Shown one piece after another: positions 7,970 through 16,293 of a stretch of 64,000 nucleotides of DNA. Within the stretch, counting starts at the first letter, position 1, and each line of letters begins with the position of its first letter. The translations under genes were made by a program, and so were the position numbers. This DNA comes from Aquibacillus sediminis (GTDB lineage: Bacteria > Bacillota > Bacilli > Bacillales > Amphibacillaceae). The stretch covers positions 1 to 64,000 of the forward strand of contig NZ_SZNM01000004.1 in assembly GCF_005870085.1 (NCBI RefSeq), read 5' to 3'. Under the pieces are notes generated by a model. The model did not search any database. It was not told the DNA's origin and saw only the letters and a list, made by a program, of their open reading frames with translations.

Positions 7970-9229
7970 GTGATTCATCAAGAGAAACAACATCATACGT
8001 TACATAATCCAACTGGAAAACAGCGGATCGGATTGGCGTTTTTGCTGGCGATGTTAAGTATGTTGGGACCTTTTAATATTGATATGTACTTACCGAGTTT
8101 TCCTGAAATTGCAAATGACTTTGGTGCTCGCGCATCGCTTGTTCAACTTAGTTTAACTGCATGTTTGATTGGGCTTGCAGTCGGTCAAATGGTGGTTGGT
8201 TCGATTAGTGATGCCAAAGGTAGGAAGAAACCATTAGTCATTTCGATTAGTTTATTTGCGCTAGCTTCTTTGCTTTGTGCACTAGCGCCAACGATTACGG
8301 TTCTTATTTTTGCGCGCTTCTTGCAAGGATTTACGGCCTCTGCAGGTATTGTGTTATCGCGAGCCGTTGTTCGTGATGTGTTTACAGGAAAAGCATTAAC
8401 GAAATTTTTTGCGTTGTTAATGGTGATCAATGCAACGGCACCAATTATTGCACCAGTTTCTGGTGGAGCCGTTTTACTGTTGCCATTTGCAAACTGGCAG
8501 ACGATCTTTATTTTCTTATTTTTATTAGGGATTGCGATTGTACTTACAATTATTTTCAAATTAAAAGAAACCTTACCAGAAGAGAAAAGACAGCCAAGTT
8601 CGATTGGCAATTCGTTACGAACAATGGTCTCGCTTGTGGTAGATCGTTCCTTTATTGGCTACGCACTTGTCGTTGGATTTGTACAAGGTGGTACATTTGC
8701 TTATGTTGCTGGTACGCCATTCGTTTATCAAGAGATTTACAATGTTTCGCCACAAGTATTTAGTATTTTGTTTGGAATTAATGGTCTGGGAATTATTTTA
8801 GGGAGCTTTCTTGTTGGACGGTTGAGTGGCATGATAAATGAGCGAACATTGCTTCGTACAGGTGTAATCGTGTCTTTAACCGCTAATAGCTTATTGTTGA
8901 CCATGACCATAATCGAAGGGCCACTTGCCATGATTGTGCTGCCGATTTTTATCCATTTATTTACAATAGGAATTATTCTAACAAGTACATTCACATTGGC
9001 AATGAAACATCAAGCACATCGCGCCGGAAGTGCAAGTGCCTTCTTGGGCATGCTACCGTTAGTAGTTGGTTCCATTCTTGCACCATTAGTGGGGCTCAAT
9101 GAATCATCAGCTATACCGATGGGTGCAGCGTTATTTACTACTTCTCTTATTGGCTCGATTGCGTTTTTTACTTTAACGAAGAAAAAAGCGTCACCTCATC
9201 ATGAAAGTAAAGTTGTAGTAGAAAGTTAA
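7970..9229 (+). CDS. Bcr/CflA-family MFS multidrug exporter
   Basis: 419 residues with 12 predicted membrane helices, the usual size for drug:proton antiporters of the Bcr/CflA group. Helix 1 carries the family mark GPFNIDMYLPSFP. GSISDAKGRKKPL in loop 2-3 is MFS motif A, and SRAVVRDVFTGKALTKFFALL follows helix 4. Family members export bicyclomycin, chloramphenicol, cysteine or dipeptides; the substrate here is unknown. The GTG at 7970 lies five bases after GGAGG and is preferred over the ATG that overlaps the ribosome site. Monocistronic. Confidence 0.88.
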   Translation: MIHQEKQHHTLHNPTGKQRIGLAFLLAMLSMLGPFNIDMYLPSFPEIANDFGARASLVQLSLTACLIGLAVGQMVVGSISDAKGRKKPLVISISLFALASLLCALAPTITVLIFARFLQGFTASAGIVLSRAVVRDVFTGKALTKFFALLMVINATAPIIAPVSGGAVLLLPFANWQTIFIFLFLLGIAIVLTIIFKLKETLPEEKRQPSSIGNSLRTMVSLVVDRSFIGYALVVGFVQGGTFAYVAGTPFVYQEIYNVSPQVFSILFGINGLGIILGSFLVGRLSGMINERTLLRTGVIVSLTANSLLLTMTIIEGPLAMIVLPIFIHLFTIGIILTSTFTLAMKHQAHRAGSASAFLGMLPLVVGSILAPLVGLNESSAIPMGAALFTTSLIGSIAFFTLTKKKASPHHESKVVVES

Positions 9230-9346
9230 TCCATGAAAAGTATCGTACGATTCACATAGGTGAAGGTCAATAAAATTTATTTTGAAGAGTATTTCCACGG
9301 TTTCCTGTCAATAATAGTGATGAAAAAAGATAGGGAGGAATTCGTG

Positions 9347-9640
9347 ATGCCAATCCAAAATGAACATGAAATTCAACAACTTGTTGAAGTATCGCAACGT
9401 TTAGAAGAAGCTGCTCGCCATGCACAAAACAATGCGGACCTCGAGCAAGCGCAAATCCTTCAACAAGAATTACAAGATGTGCAACATAAAATCCAAGATG
9501 CTCGTGGAAAAGCAATTAATGGTAGTGGCACATCAACAGAGCCGCTATTCGAAGCACAATTACGTGTTGAAGAAACACAGCACCAAATCCAAAGAGTCGT
9601 CAATAATTTAGAAGCAGGAAATGATAATGTGCAACCATAG
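9347..9640 (+). CDS. Small Gln/Glu-rich coiled-coil protein
   Basis: 97 residues, nearly all helical with heptad-like spacing (IQQLVEVSQRLEEAARHAQ, then LEQAQILQQELQDVQHKIQ). It has no signal peptide or membrane segment. Family not recognised; such small Gln-rich proteins in Bacillaceae are often uncharacterised cytoplasmic or spore proteins. AGGGAGGA is well placed for the ATG at 9347, so the longer in-frame ORF upstream is unlikely to be used. A terminator follows directly. Confidence 0.6.
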   Translation: MPIQNEHEIQQLVEVSQRLEEAARHAQNNADLEQAQILQQELQDVQHKIQDARGKAINGSGTSTEPLFEAQLRVEETQHQIQRVVNNLEAGNDNVQP

Positions 9641-9650
9641 CTTCTCTAAA

Positions 9651-9693
9651 AACGTCTTATTCCGGTTAATGAATGGAATAAGACGTTTTTTTG
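9651..9693 (+). terminator. Intrinsic terminator
   Basis: AACGTCTTATTCC and GGAATAAGACGTT arms with a short loop, then TTTTTTT. The arm sequence is very close to those at 11739 and 16245. Confidence 0.88.
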
Positions 9694-9755
9694 TAACTTT
9701 TTTCCTTTTGTATCGTCTGATTAGTTGAACAGATGAAACAGGGGAGTGAAGAAAA

Positions 9756-11573
9756 GTGAAAAAAATCAAGCAAGTTACAATGGCTGGATTACTTACTGTT
9801 GGCTGTTTCAGTATCCCTACGATCAGTATAGGAACTGAAAAGGTAGAAGTAGATAATGAGCAGCAAGTCAGCCAAGAAGAAGAGGAAGCGTCAAACTATG
9901 TACATATGACAGGTGAAATCACAGAGGTAAAAAAAGATGGATCGTTTTCGCCGTCGATTGTGGTAGAAGGTTTGGAAGAGGAAACAGAAACATACTTCAA
10001 TATTGGTGGTGACTTTTTACTGCTTGATAGTGAGGGGGACCAATCATTAATGAAAGAAGATTTACAAATAGGACAACAAGTTGATGTTTTTTATGATCGA
10101 CACAAGCCAATTCCAATGATTTACCCAGCAGTTATTCCACCAGAAATGATTGTCGTACACGATGAAGCAAAGCAAACACAAGTAAAGGTTGCGCCATTTG
10201 ATCAAGATTTGTTAAGTTTGGATGGCGAATTACAATTACACGTTGAGGAATCAACAATCCTTGAGAATCCACAACAAGAACAGCTAGAAAAAGCGGACTT
10301 GCAAGAAAAGGAATTAATGGTGTTTTATGATAGGTCAACGAGAAGCATACCAGCTCAAACAACTCCGAACAAAGTGATTGCATTAGATCCTGTTGATGAT
10401 GTAACAGAGACTGAACAACTTCAAATAGACCCAGAAGTGAATCAACTTGAAACGGAAAATGTAAAAATGGATGTTCGCATCCCAGTGATCAATATGCTAG
10501 ATGGCACGCAAACTTGGAAACAAATAAATGAGACAATCCAAGATGATGTCACAGAACGGCGAAGTCAATTCTTAGAACAAGCGCAAGACGCATGGCGTAC
10601 TGCAACGGAAACAGATTGGGATCCGCCACAAATGGAACTTAATACCGATTATCAAGTTACAAAAAACGAACAGATCGTATCGGTTGCGCTTGAAACGTTC
10701 TCCTTTACTGGTGGGGCTGGAAGTATGTCCTATACGGATTATTATAATATACATATACCATCCGCATCGATATTAACATTAGAGGATCTATTCAAACAAG
10801 AAGTTGACTATGAGCAAGTAGTAAACGAAAACATTCAGAAACAAGCGGAAGAACAAAGCAATAGCTATTTTGATACGGAGTCAATCAAAATTTCAGACGA
10901 TCAGTCTTTCTATATCGAACATGGCAACTTAGTACTTGCGTTTGGAAAATATGAGATTGACGCAGGGGCTGCAGGTGAACCAACATTCTCGATACCATTA
11001 AAACAATTAGAAGATTTGTTGAGTGAAGATATGGTTGATGAAATTTGGGAGGACTCGTGGGAACGAGAAACGAAACAACTAAGTACGGATCAAGGATATA
11101 CACAAATCGCTTACCCACAAGTTAATGACATGGAGGATCAAGAACTAGAACAGACCATCAATAGAGCGATTGAGCAACACGTAACAGAATTTACAACGAA
11201 AGATGCTTATTCACACCTGGATATGGATTATCAACTCTCCCAAGTTGATGACAACTATTTTAGTATTGTTTGGAAGGGCAATACACATACAGAAGAACAA
11301 GGAGAGGTTTTCGAACAACAAAGTTTAACAATTAATCAAGATACAGGTGAATCGGTGACGGTAGTTGATCTAACCGATAATCAAGATTTGCTATCTTTGT
11401 TAAACGAACAAGTAGAACAGCGAGAATTAGCCCCATTGCCAAAGGATGAGATCGCAATGTATTTTGATGAGGATGACGCTGTTTTCTATTATCACGAACA
11501 GGCTCAAGCATCGGAGCAATTGATTGAAGTTCGTTTGCCAAAAGATAATGTACGATCAATCATCGATATGTAA
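9756..11573 (+). CDS. Secreted DUF4163/DUF3298 (PdaC/RsiV-like) protein, tandem modules
   Basis: 605 residues with a plausible signal peptide (KKIKQVTMAGLLTVGCFSIPTIS). Residues 50-135 and about 140-215 are two related small beta domains (ITEVKKDGSFSPSIVVEG; QVDVFYDRHKPIPMIYPAVIPPEMIVV), seen in Bacillus surface proteins. From 240 follows a DUF4163-DUF3298 module (RIPVINMLDGTQTWKQIN, later FGKYEIDAGAAGEPTFSIPLKQL), as in PdaC and the extracellular part of the anti-sigma factor RsiV. Residues 455-605 repeat a second, more diverged copy. No catalytic deacetylase domain is attached, so a binding or sensing role at the cell wall is inferred. Monocistronic. Confidence 0.75.
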   Translation: MKKIKQVTMAGLLTVGCFSIPTISIGTEKVEVDNEQQVSQEEEEASNYVHMTGEITEVKKDGSFSPSIVVEGLEEETETYFNIGGDFLLLDSEGDQSLMKEDLQIGQQVDVFYDRHKPIPMIYPAVIPPEMIVVHDEAKQTQVKVAPFDQDLLSLDGELQLHVEESTILENPQQEQLEKADLQEKELMVFYDRSTRSIPAQTTPNKVIALDPVDDVTETEQLQIDPEVNQLETENVKMDVRIPVINMLDGTQTWKQINETIQDDVTERRSQFLEQAQDAWRTATETDWDPPQMELNTDYQVTKNEQIVSVALETFSFTGGAGSMSYTDYYNIHIPSASILTLEDLFKQEVDYEQVVNENIQKQAEEQSNSYFDTESIKISDDQSFYIEHGNLVLAFGKYEIDAGAAGEPTFSIPLKQLEDLLSEDMVDEIWEDSWERETKQLSTDQGYTQIAYPQVNDMEDQELEQTINRAIEQHVTEFTTKDAYSHLDMDYQLSQVDDNYFSIVWKGNTHTEEQGEVFEQQSLTINQDTGESVTVVDLTDNQDLLSLLNEQVEQRELAPLPKDEIAMYFDEDDAVFYYHEQAQASEQLIEVRLPKDNVRSIIDM

Positions 11574-11738
11574 GAACAGGATGATGCTCGTACAATAAAT
11601 TGTGTCAGTGAGGGCGAGGGCACAGACACGAGTTGCCCATGACAAGTCTGCGTTTGATTTACCCTGCCTAAACAAGTTCATCATTTCTGGAAGAACTGAC
11701 AGATCAATTAGGATTACTTATTGAAAACAACATGAATA

Positions 11739-11778
11739 AACGCCTTATTCCTTGTAGGAGTGGAATAAGGCGTTTTTA
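11739..11778 (+). terminator. Intrinsic terminator
   Basis: AACGCCTTATTCC and GGAATAAGGCGTT arms followed by TTTTT, about 165 bases downstream of the preceding stop. The rest of the 11574-11964 gap shows no gene. Confidence 0.8.
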
Positions 11779-11964
11779 ATATGGAGGGACAAGTTAGCGA
11801 AATGGTAAGAAAACAGAAATTGTATGGTAGGAGATCGTCTAGGGCAAACTAGTTTTAGATAAGATCCCTTTTTAAATAAAAACGGCAAGATGATTAAATA
11901 TATCGTGTCTTTTTTTAAACATTTCTGAATCGTTAGCAAATATGCTAGGATTAATGGTGGAGAA

Positions 11965-13017
11965 ATGGTCCTTCAATTGGACTTATCTAGTAAAGATCAA
12001 AAAAGATTGGAAAAACTTGAAAAGATAGTTGACAAATTAAATAAATCTTATCCGAATGAATATGAAGCAGAAGAAATTACTCATTCTTTTGATGAATTAG
12101 TTGAGATGCAAAATGAATTTGCTCAACTCGCAGATTCATTAAATATAGAAAACTATGTATTAGACTTGGTCTCGTCAAAAAATAGTTTAAACCTAATTGT
12201 TGATACAATTTCTTCAGAAAACAAACAAATAATAAAGGAGACCTTCGGTAATAAATTATCGATTACCATAGATGAAAATATTGTACAAAAATATAAAGGA
12301 AAGGAGGAAGTTTATAAAGATAGAACAGAAGATTGGAATTCACAAGGTGCTGGAATTGGATTAAGGATAAATCAAAATGATGGATCTTACTATACTTGTT
12401 CTACTGCTGGTGTAGCTCAAAAAGATACAAAATTATGGGTAATAACAGCAGGACACTGTAATAATCACGGAAACACATTTCATCAATGGAACAAACAGCT
12501 AGGAACTACACATTTAGATGCCACGGAAAGTGATTATGACTTCTTATTAATAGATGTCAGTGGTTCACCAATATCTCGGTATGCTTCCAATGGATTGTAT
12601 TCTAATACTGGAGATACTTCAACAGGTTACGATAGTATATTAGAAGGTTCTTTTGTACAAAAAGAAGGTCTAAGAGTTTGTAAAGTTGGTATTACCACAA
12701 ACCGAACATGTGGGGAGGTTACTGTTGCTAGAAGACAAGCAGGTTTATTTAACACTGGGATTGTCACTTCGGTCGTAAGTGGAGACGGATCTATTTTATC
12801 TGGGGGTGGAGATAGTGGAGGAGCCTGGCATACACAAAGTCTGCCTTTCCGACTTGTTGGAATCCATCAAGGTGGTTCAAAAGATATTTATGTAGGTAAA
12901 ACTTCGAGTGGTGATCCTATTTACCATTCAAGTGAATCATATTTTACCCCATGGGTGGAGGTAAGAGATAAGTATGGTTTAAGCTTATATACGAGTGATA
13001 CAAAAAATCCAATGTAA
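11965..13017 (+). CDS. Chymotrypsin-fold (S1, streptogrisin-like) serine protease
   Basis: 350 residues. Residues 1-120 are a helical, Lys/Glu-rich region resembling a protease propeptide. The catalytic domain follows: H164 in WVITAGHC, D192 in DYDFLLIDV, S284 in GGGDSGGAW. C145/C165 and C239/C249 sit where streptogrisin/alpha-lytic-type proteases form disulfides. The substrate-lining SVVSGDG strand is present. Disulfides and a propeptide imply export, yet no signal peptide precedes the ATG and an in-frame stop lies at 11926-11928. Either export is unusual or the signal segment has been lost. GGTGGAGAA precedes the ATG. Base composition is more AT-rich than its neighbours, suggesting transfer. 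Confidence 0.85.
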   Translation: MVLQLDLSSKDQKRLEKLEKIVDKLNKSYPNEYEAEEITHSFDELVEMQNEFAQLADSLNIENYVLDLVSSKNSLNLIVDTISSENKQIIKETFGNKLSITIDENIVQKYKGKEEVYKDRTEDWNSQGAGIGLRINQNDGSYYTCSTAGVAQKDTKLWVITAGHCNNHGNTFHQWNKQLGTTHLDATESDYDFLLIDVSGSPISRYASNGLYSNTGDTSTGYDSILEGSFVQKEGLRVCKVGITTNRTCGEVTVARRQAGLFNTGIVTSVVSGDGSILSGGGDSGGAWHTQSLPFRLVGIHQGGSKDIYVGKTSSGDPIYHSSESYFTPWVEVRDKYGLSLYTSDTKNPM

Positions 13018-13209
13018 CAAAATATGTAATAATTAGAGGGTACCAAACGTCACTTCCTTTCTTGGTTGTTGGGTGTTGAGGTATCCTCAATAATCTATAG
13101 AATTTAGAGGTGGTATTTTATTGCTTATACAGCCCTCTAATATAGGATTTAATAACCAATTTTTTATATAAAGCCTTGACAATACGATTAATGGAGAGGG
13201 GAGTTAACA

Positions 13210-13527
13210 ATGAAAAAAAGTAGTTTAGTCCTATCATTACTTCTACTAGCATTCGTTTTATTTGGTTGTAGCGAAGATAAAAATAATACGGACATAGGAA
13301 AAGTAACTATTAATACCGAAGTTGGCGAATATGTTGGAATAATTGATAATAATATTTTTAGATTTGAAGTAAAAGTAAATGGAGAAATTATTAAATTACA
13401 AACCACTTCTGAGGAATGGGGAAAAATTAAAGAATTAGATAGAGGGGAAAAAGTGAAAATTACATTTGGTGATCCACCAGATATTAATGGATACTATCTT
13501 CTTGAAAAGATTGAAATTCAACGTTAG
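13210..13527 (+). CDS. Small lipoprotein, hypothetical
   Basis: 105 residues with a signal peptide ending in an LFGC lipobox (Cys20). The mature part is rich in short strands (VGEYVGIIDNNIFRFEVKVNGEIIKLQTTSEEW), suggesting a small OB-like barrel. Family not recognised. GGAGAGGGGAG lies before the ATG. It shares the low GC content of the protease upstream and may be part of the same acquired segment. Confidence 0.6.
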   Translation: MKKSSLVLSLLLLAFVLFGCSEDKNNTDIGKVTINTEVGEYVGIIDNNIFRFEVKVNGEIIKLQTTSEEWGKIKELDRGEKVKITFGDPPDINGYYLLEKIEIQR

Positions 13528-13825
13528 GAAATTAATTACACTTTGTAATGTATCATACACGATAATCTATGCATTAACTTTATTATTAAAAAGTTCCATA
13601 CACTTTAATCAATATGGTAAGCGTGAATCTAATGCTTACCATATTGTTCGACTTATGAAAAAGATGGATGTTCTTGCATTTTTACATAAATAATTTTCAG
13701 TAATTGTAACAAATTGTCATTGTAGTTCAATAAAAGTAATATTCATTAGTTGAAAAGTTCGGCATGGAGAATATAGGCGAAATGTCGATGGAAATTGTGA
13801 TATATCACATCCAGAAAGATTCATT

Positions 13826-13907
13826 TGTACATACTTTTTTGTCGCATTCATTACTAAAAAGATGAATGTACATACTTTTTTGTCATTTTTGTACAAATAT
13901 TTATGTC
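13826..13907. repeat. Three 18-base direct repeats (TGTACA...TGTC)
   Basis: Copies at 13826-13843 and 13867-13884 are identical (TGTACATACTTTTTTGTC). A third at 13890-13907 matches 14 of 18 (TGTACAAATATTTATGTC). Spacing is 41 then 23 bases. The block could be operator sites or transposase-binding sites from a decayed element; see findings. Confidence 0.7.
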
Positions 13908-14062
13908 CTCGGACAATATGGGGGGACCGTGGGGGACGGTCTTTGTTATACAAACGAAAAAAAGATAGAAGTTGGTAAAAGGATATTAGTTATAACTCGT
14001 TCGGTTTTTAAATAGGAAATTTAGGGTATATATCAACGTCATTTGTTTCATGCTAGTCAAAA

Positions 14063-14108
14063 AAACCGAAAAAACGCAGAGGCAAATCCTCTGCGTTTTT
14101 TTCGGTTT
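14063..14108. terminator. Bidirectional intrinsic terminator
   Basis: A near-perfect stem of about 20 bp (AAACCGAAAAAACGCAGAGG and its complement) with a 5-base loop has A-tract and T-tract built into the arms. It separates the + strand lipoprotein region from the minus-strand AraC gene. Confidence 0.85.
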
Positions 14109-14231
14109 ACTAAAGTCTTTATATCACTAACTCATTGCGTTGTTCGTTGCTCTTCACCAGAATGGAATAATTACTTAAATCTTTAGCAAGGCAGGCAACA
14201 CACAATCTACTAATTTAAAACAACATTTTAA

Positions 14232-15431
14232 TTATTGATACGAATGTTCTTTTCTGTATTGAACAGGTGGAACATGATAATACTTTTTAAATATTTTAGT
14301 AAAGTAATTGATATCATAAAATCCGACATATTCGCCAACCTCTTGGATCGGTTGTTGACTAAATTGAAGAAGTTCAGCGGCTTTAATAGCGCGTAGTCGA
14401 TTGATATAGTTTGGAATCGATTCATGTACTTCTTTATTAAATAATCGTGATAAGTGTGAGGTGCTAACATTCGCATATTCCGCTAATTGCTCAAGTGTAA
14501 GTTCATCACTCAAATGGATTTGTATGTAGTTTATGACTTTACGAATAATGGGGGCGTAGTCTTTTAAACTATATTGCTGAACGAGGCGACAATAGTCATC
14601 TACCATTTTAAATTCTAATTCCTCTATGGCTTGCACACTTGTTGAAGATTCAATCCGTGTTGCGAAGTGGGAAGAAATTTTGTCAATATAGTATGGATGT
14701 ACACTCGCTTGTTCCACAGATAATCGCAACAAGGTATTGAATACGAATGCTAGATTCTTTTTATTCCGAATCGGACTTTTGTTGCGCTTAATGACTTTGA
14801 GTTGTTCTCTTAGTAATTGAAAGTGTTGTTTTGCTTTGACCACGTTACCATACTGTACTTCTAGTAATAATCTATTATTTAAATCATATCGTTGTTCCAA
14901 AAGAGGTATAAGTGACTCGATCTCATCTTGTTGTCGGTCATCTTTGGGTATATCCATTATATTTTCTAAATGATAGTAAACAACGGGATAATCTGTTTCA
15001 GTCTTCGCTACTTTACGAATAATTGTTTGCGCAAAAAAGATTAAATCGGTTGTCTGACAGATTGGGATTGTTTCTAAGTACGTATAAATTGGCAAGGAAT
15101 GAGAGGGCAGGGACTGACTGTCTTGTACCGTCTCTTGGCTGACTCGCTGCACTTTGTACGGACCAAGTACAACCAACTGGTCCTGATCACAGGAAAAAGT
15201 AACATAGTTCATTGACAAAGAATCTTTATAATGGCCAACCGATAAATTAGGTGGAAGAGTAGTGATTCTTTCTGCCATCTTGTCTTTTTGTTGCGTCGTT
15301 AGAAAAGGAGGTAATTGTTGTTTGTAATGGGATTGAAAACTGCTTTGATTCCACTCGATACAAGCTACTTGAACAGAAAATAGTCCATTTACTAGTTCTT
15401 TTGTTAACTCGATTAGATCTTGATTTTGCAT
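14232..15431 (-). CDS. AraC/XylS-family transcriptional regulator
   Basis: 399 residues. The C-terminal ~100 residues are a double helix-turn-helix AraC domain: LTLEQLAEYANVSTSHLSRLF is the first HTH, and IQEVGEYVGFYDINYFTKIFKKY with the family's closing PPVQYRKE is the second. The first 290 residues are a large sensor region without a recognisable receiver or cupin motif, resembling AraC regulators of sugar metabolism in Bacillaceae. GGAGGAG lies before the ATG. It is divergent from the HAD phosphatase gene, with about 130 bases between. The ligand and targets are unknown. Confidence 0.85.
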   Translation of the reverse strand: MQNQDLIELTKELVNGLFSVQVACIEWNQSSFQSHYKQQLPPFLTTQQKDKMAERITTLPPNLSVGHYKDSLSMNYVTFSCDQDQLVVLGPYKVQRVSQETVQDSQSLPSHSLPIYTYLETIPICQTTDLIFFAQTIIRKVAKTETDYPVVYYHLENIMDIPKDDRQQDEIESLIPLLEQRYDLNNRLLLEVQYGNVVKAKQHFQLLREQLKVIKRNKSPIRNKKNLAFVFNTLLRLSVEQASVHPYYIDKISSHFATRIESSTSVQAIEELEFKMVDDYCRLVQQYSLKDYAPIIRKVINYIQIHLSDELTLEQLAEYANVSTSHLSRLFNKEVHESIPNYINRLRAIKAAELLQFSQQPIQEVGEYVGFYDINYFTKIFKKYYHVPPVQYRKEHSYQ

Positions 15432-15560
15432 AATTTCTCCTCCATTGTTGTAACTGTCTACTATTATATACTATCAGAATGTTTAAGTAACCAGAATTTC
15501 CAACTGTTTTACAAAATGTGGTATTGTTAAGGGAGTATATGTTGAACAAGGAGCGTTTGT

Positions 15561-16175
15561 ATGGACAGTGTTATATTTGATTTAGATGGAACGTTATGGG
15601 ATTCAAGACAAGCGGTAGCAGATGCGTGGAACCATGTCCTCAAGCAAAAACAAATCAATAAACAAATTTCAGTGGATGATTTACAAAAAACAATGGGGTT
15701 GCCATTTGATGAAGTAGCAATGAAACTGTTACCTAATATAGACCAACAGAAGCGGGAACAAATTCTAGAGAAATGCGGTGAATTGGAAAATGGTTATTTA
15801 AGGAAACAAGGTGGTAAGCTCTACCCACAAGTAGAGAAGGTGCTTGAGACCTTGTCGGAAAAATATAAGCTCTTTATCGTAAGTAATTGTCAGGACGGGT
15901 ATATTGAGGCGTTCTTTGCTTATCATCAACTTGGGAGCTACTTCATCGATTACGAGCATCCAGGTAGAACAGGGCTTTCAAAAGGAGAGAATATTCAACT
16001 CGTGATCGACCGAAATCAATTAACCAATCCTATCTATGTTGGGGACACGGATGGTGATCAAAAAGCAGCAACATTTGCCGGAATTCCATTTGTTTATGCA
16101 AAATATGGATTTGGGGAAGTAAAACAGTATGACTACGTGATTGATCAATTTAATGCGTTACCCGAAATCATTTGA
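15561..16175 (+). CDS. HAD-superfamily hydrolase (phosphoglycolate phosphatase-like)
   Basis: 204 residues, subclass I HAD. Motif I is FDLDGTLWDS with D7 as nucleophile and D9 as acid/base. Motif II is IVSNCQ, motif III a lysine around SKGENI, and motif IV YVGDTDGD. A helical cap lies between motifs I and II. Members dephosphorylate small metabolites such as phosphoglycolate or sugar phosphates; specificity cannot be read from sequence. AAGGAGCG precedes the ATG. It is monocistronic, followed by a dispersed palindromic repeat and a terminator. Confidence 0.85.
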   Translation: MDSVIFDLDGTLWDSRQAVADAWNHVLKQKQINKQISVDDLQKTMGLPFDEVAMKLLPNIDQQKREQILEKCGELENGYLRKQGGKLYPQVEKVLETLSEKYKLFIVSNCQDGYIEAFFAYHQLGSYFIDYEHPGRTGLSKGENIQLVIDRNQLTNPIYVGDTDGDQKAATFAGIPFVYAKYGFGEVKQYDYVIDQFNALPEII

Positions 16176-16177
16176 AA

Positions 16178-16242
16178 TGGGACATGGGGACAGGGCACTT
16201 GTCCCAGTGAAGTGTGGGACAACAAACCTGTCCCCATGTCCC
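16178..16242 (+). repeat. Dispersed 65-bp GGGACA/TGTCCC imperfect palindrome, copy 1
   Basis: Begins TGGGACATGGGGACAGGG and ends CCTGTCCCCATGTCCCA, with internal TTGTCCC/GGGACAA halves, so outer and inner arms can both pair. Full copies recur at 24993, 25413 and 41467, a right half at 41772, and diverged forms at 46655 and 54680, all in the same orientation. The organisation is like REP/BIME-type repeats mobilised by RAYT (Y1) transposases; no such transposase is in the window. Confidence 0.85.
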
Positions 16243-16244
16243 AG

Positions 16245-16282
16245 AAAAACGCCTTATCCATTTGATGGATAAGGCGTTTTTT
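16245..16282 (+). terminator. Intrinsic terminator
   Basis: AACGCCTTATCCA and TGGATAAGGCGTT arms with flanking A and T tracts; probably works for both converging genes. Confidence 0.85.
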
Positions 16283-16293
16283 GATATAGATGG

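Larger units (their letters stand above)
13528..14231. other. 704-base gene-free region with repeats
   Basis: No supported gene. It contains a 13-bp perfect inverted repeat (CAATATGGTAAGC, 13610-13622, and its complement at 13634-13646, no T-tract), the three 18-base repeats at 13826-13907, a GACCGT/ACGGTC stem near 13926-13942 and the long terminator at 14063. Confidence 0.6.
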
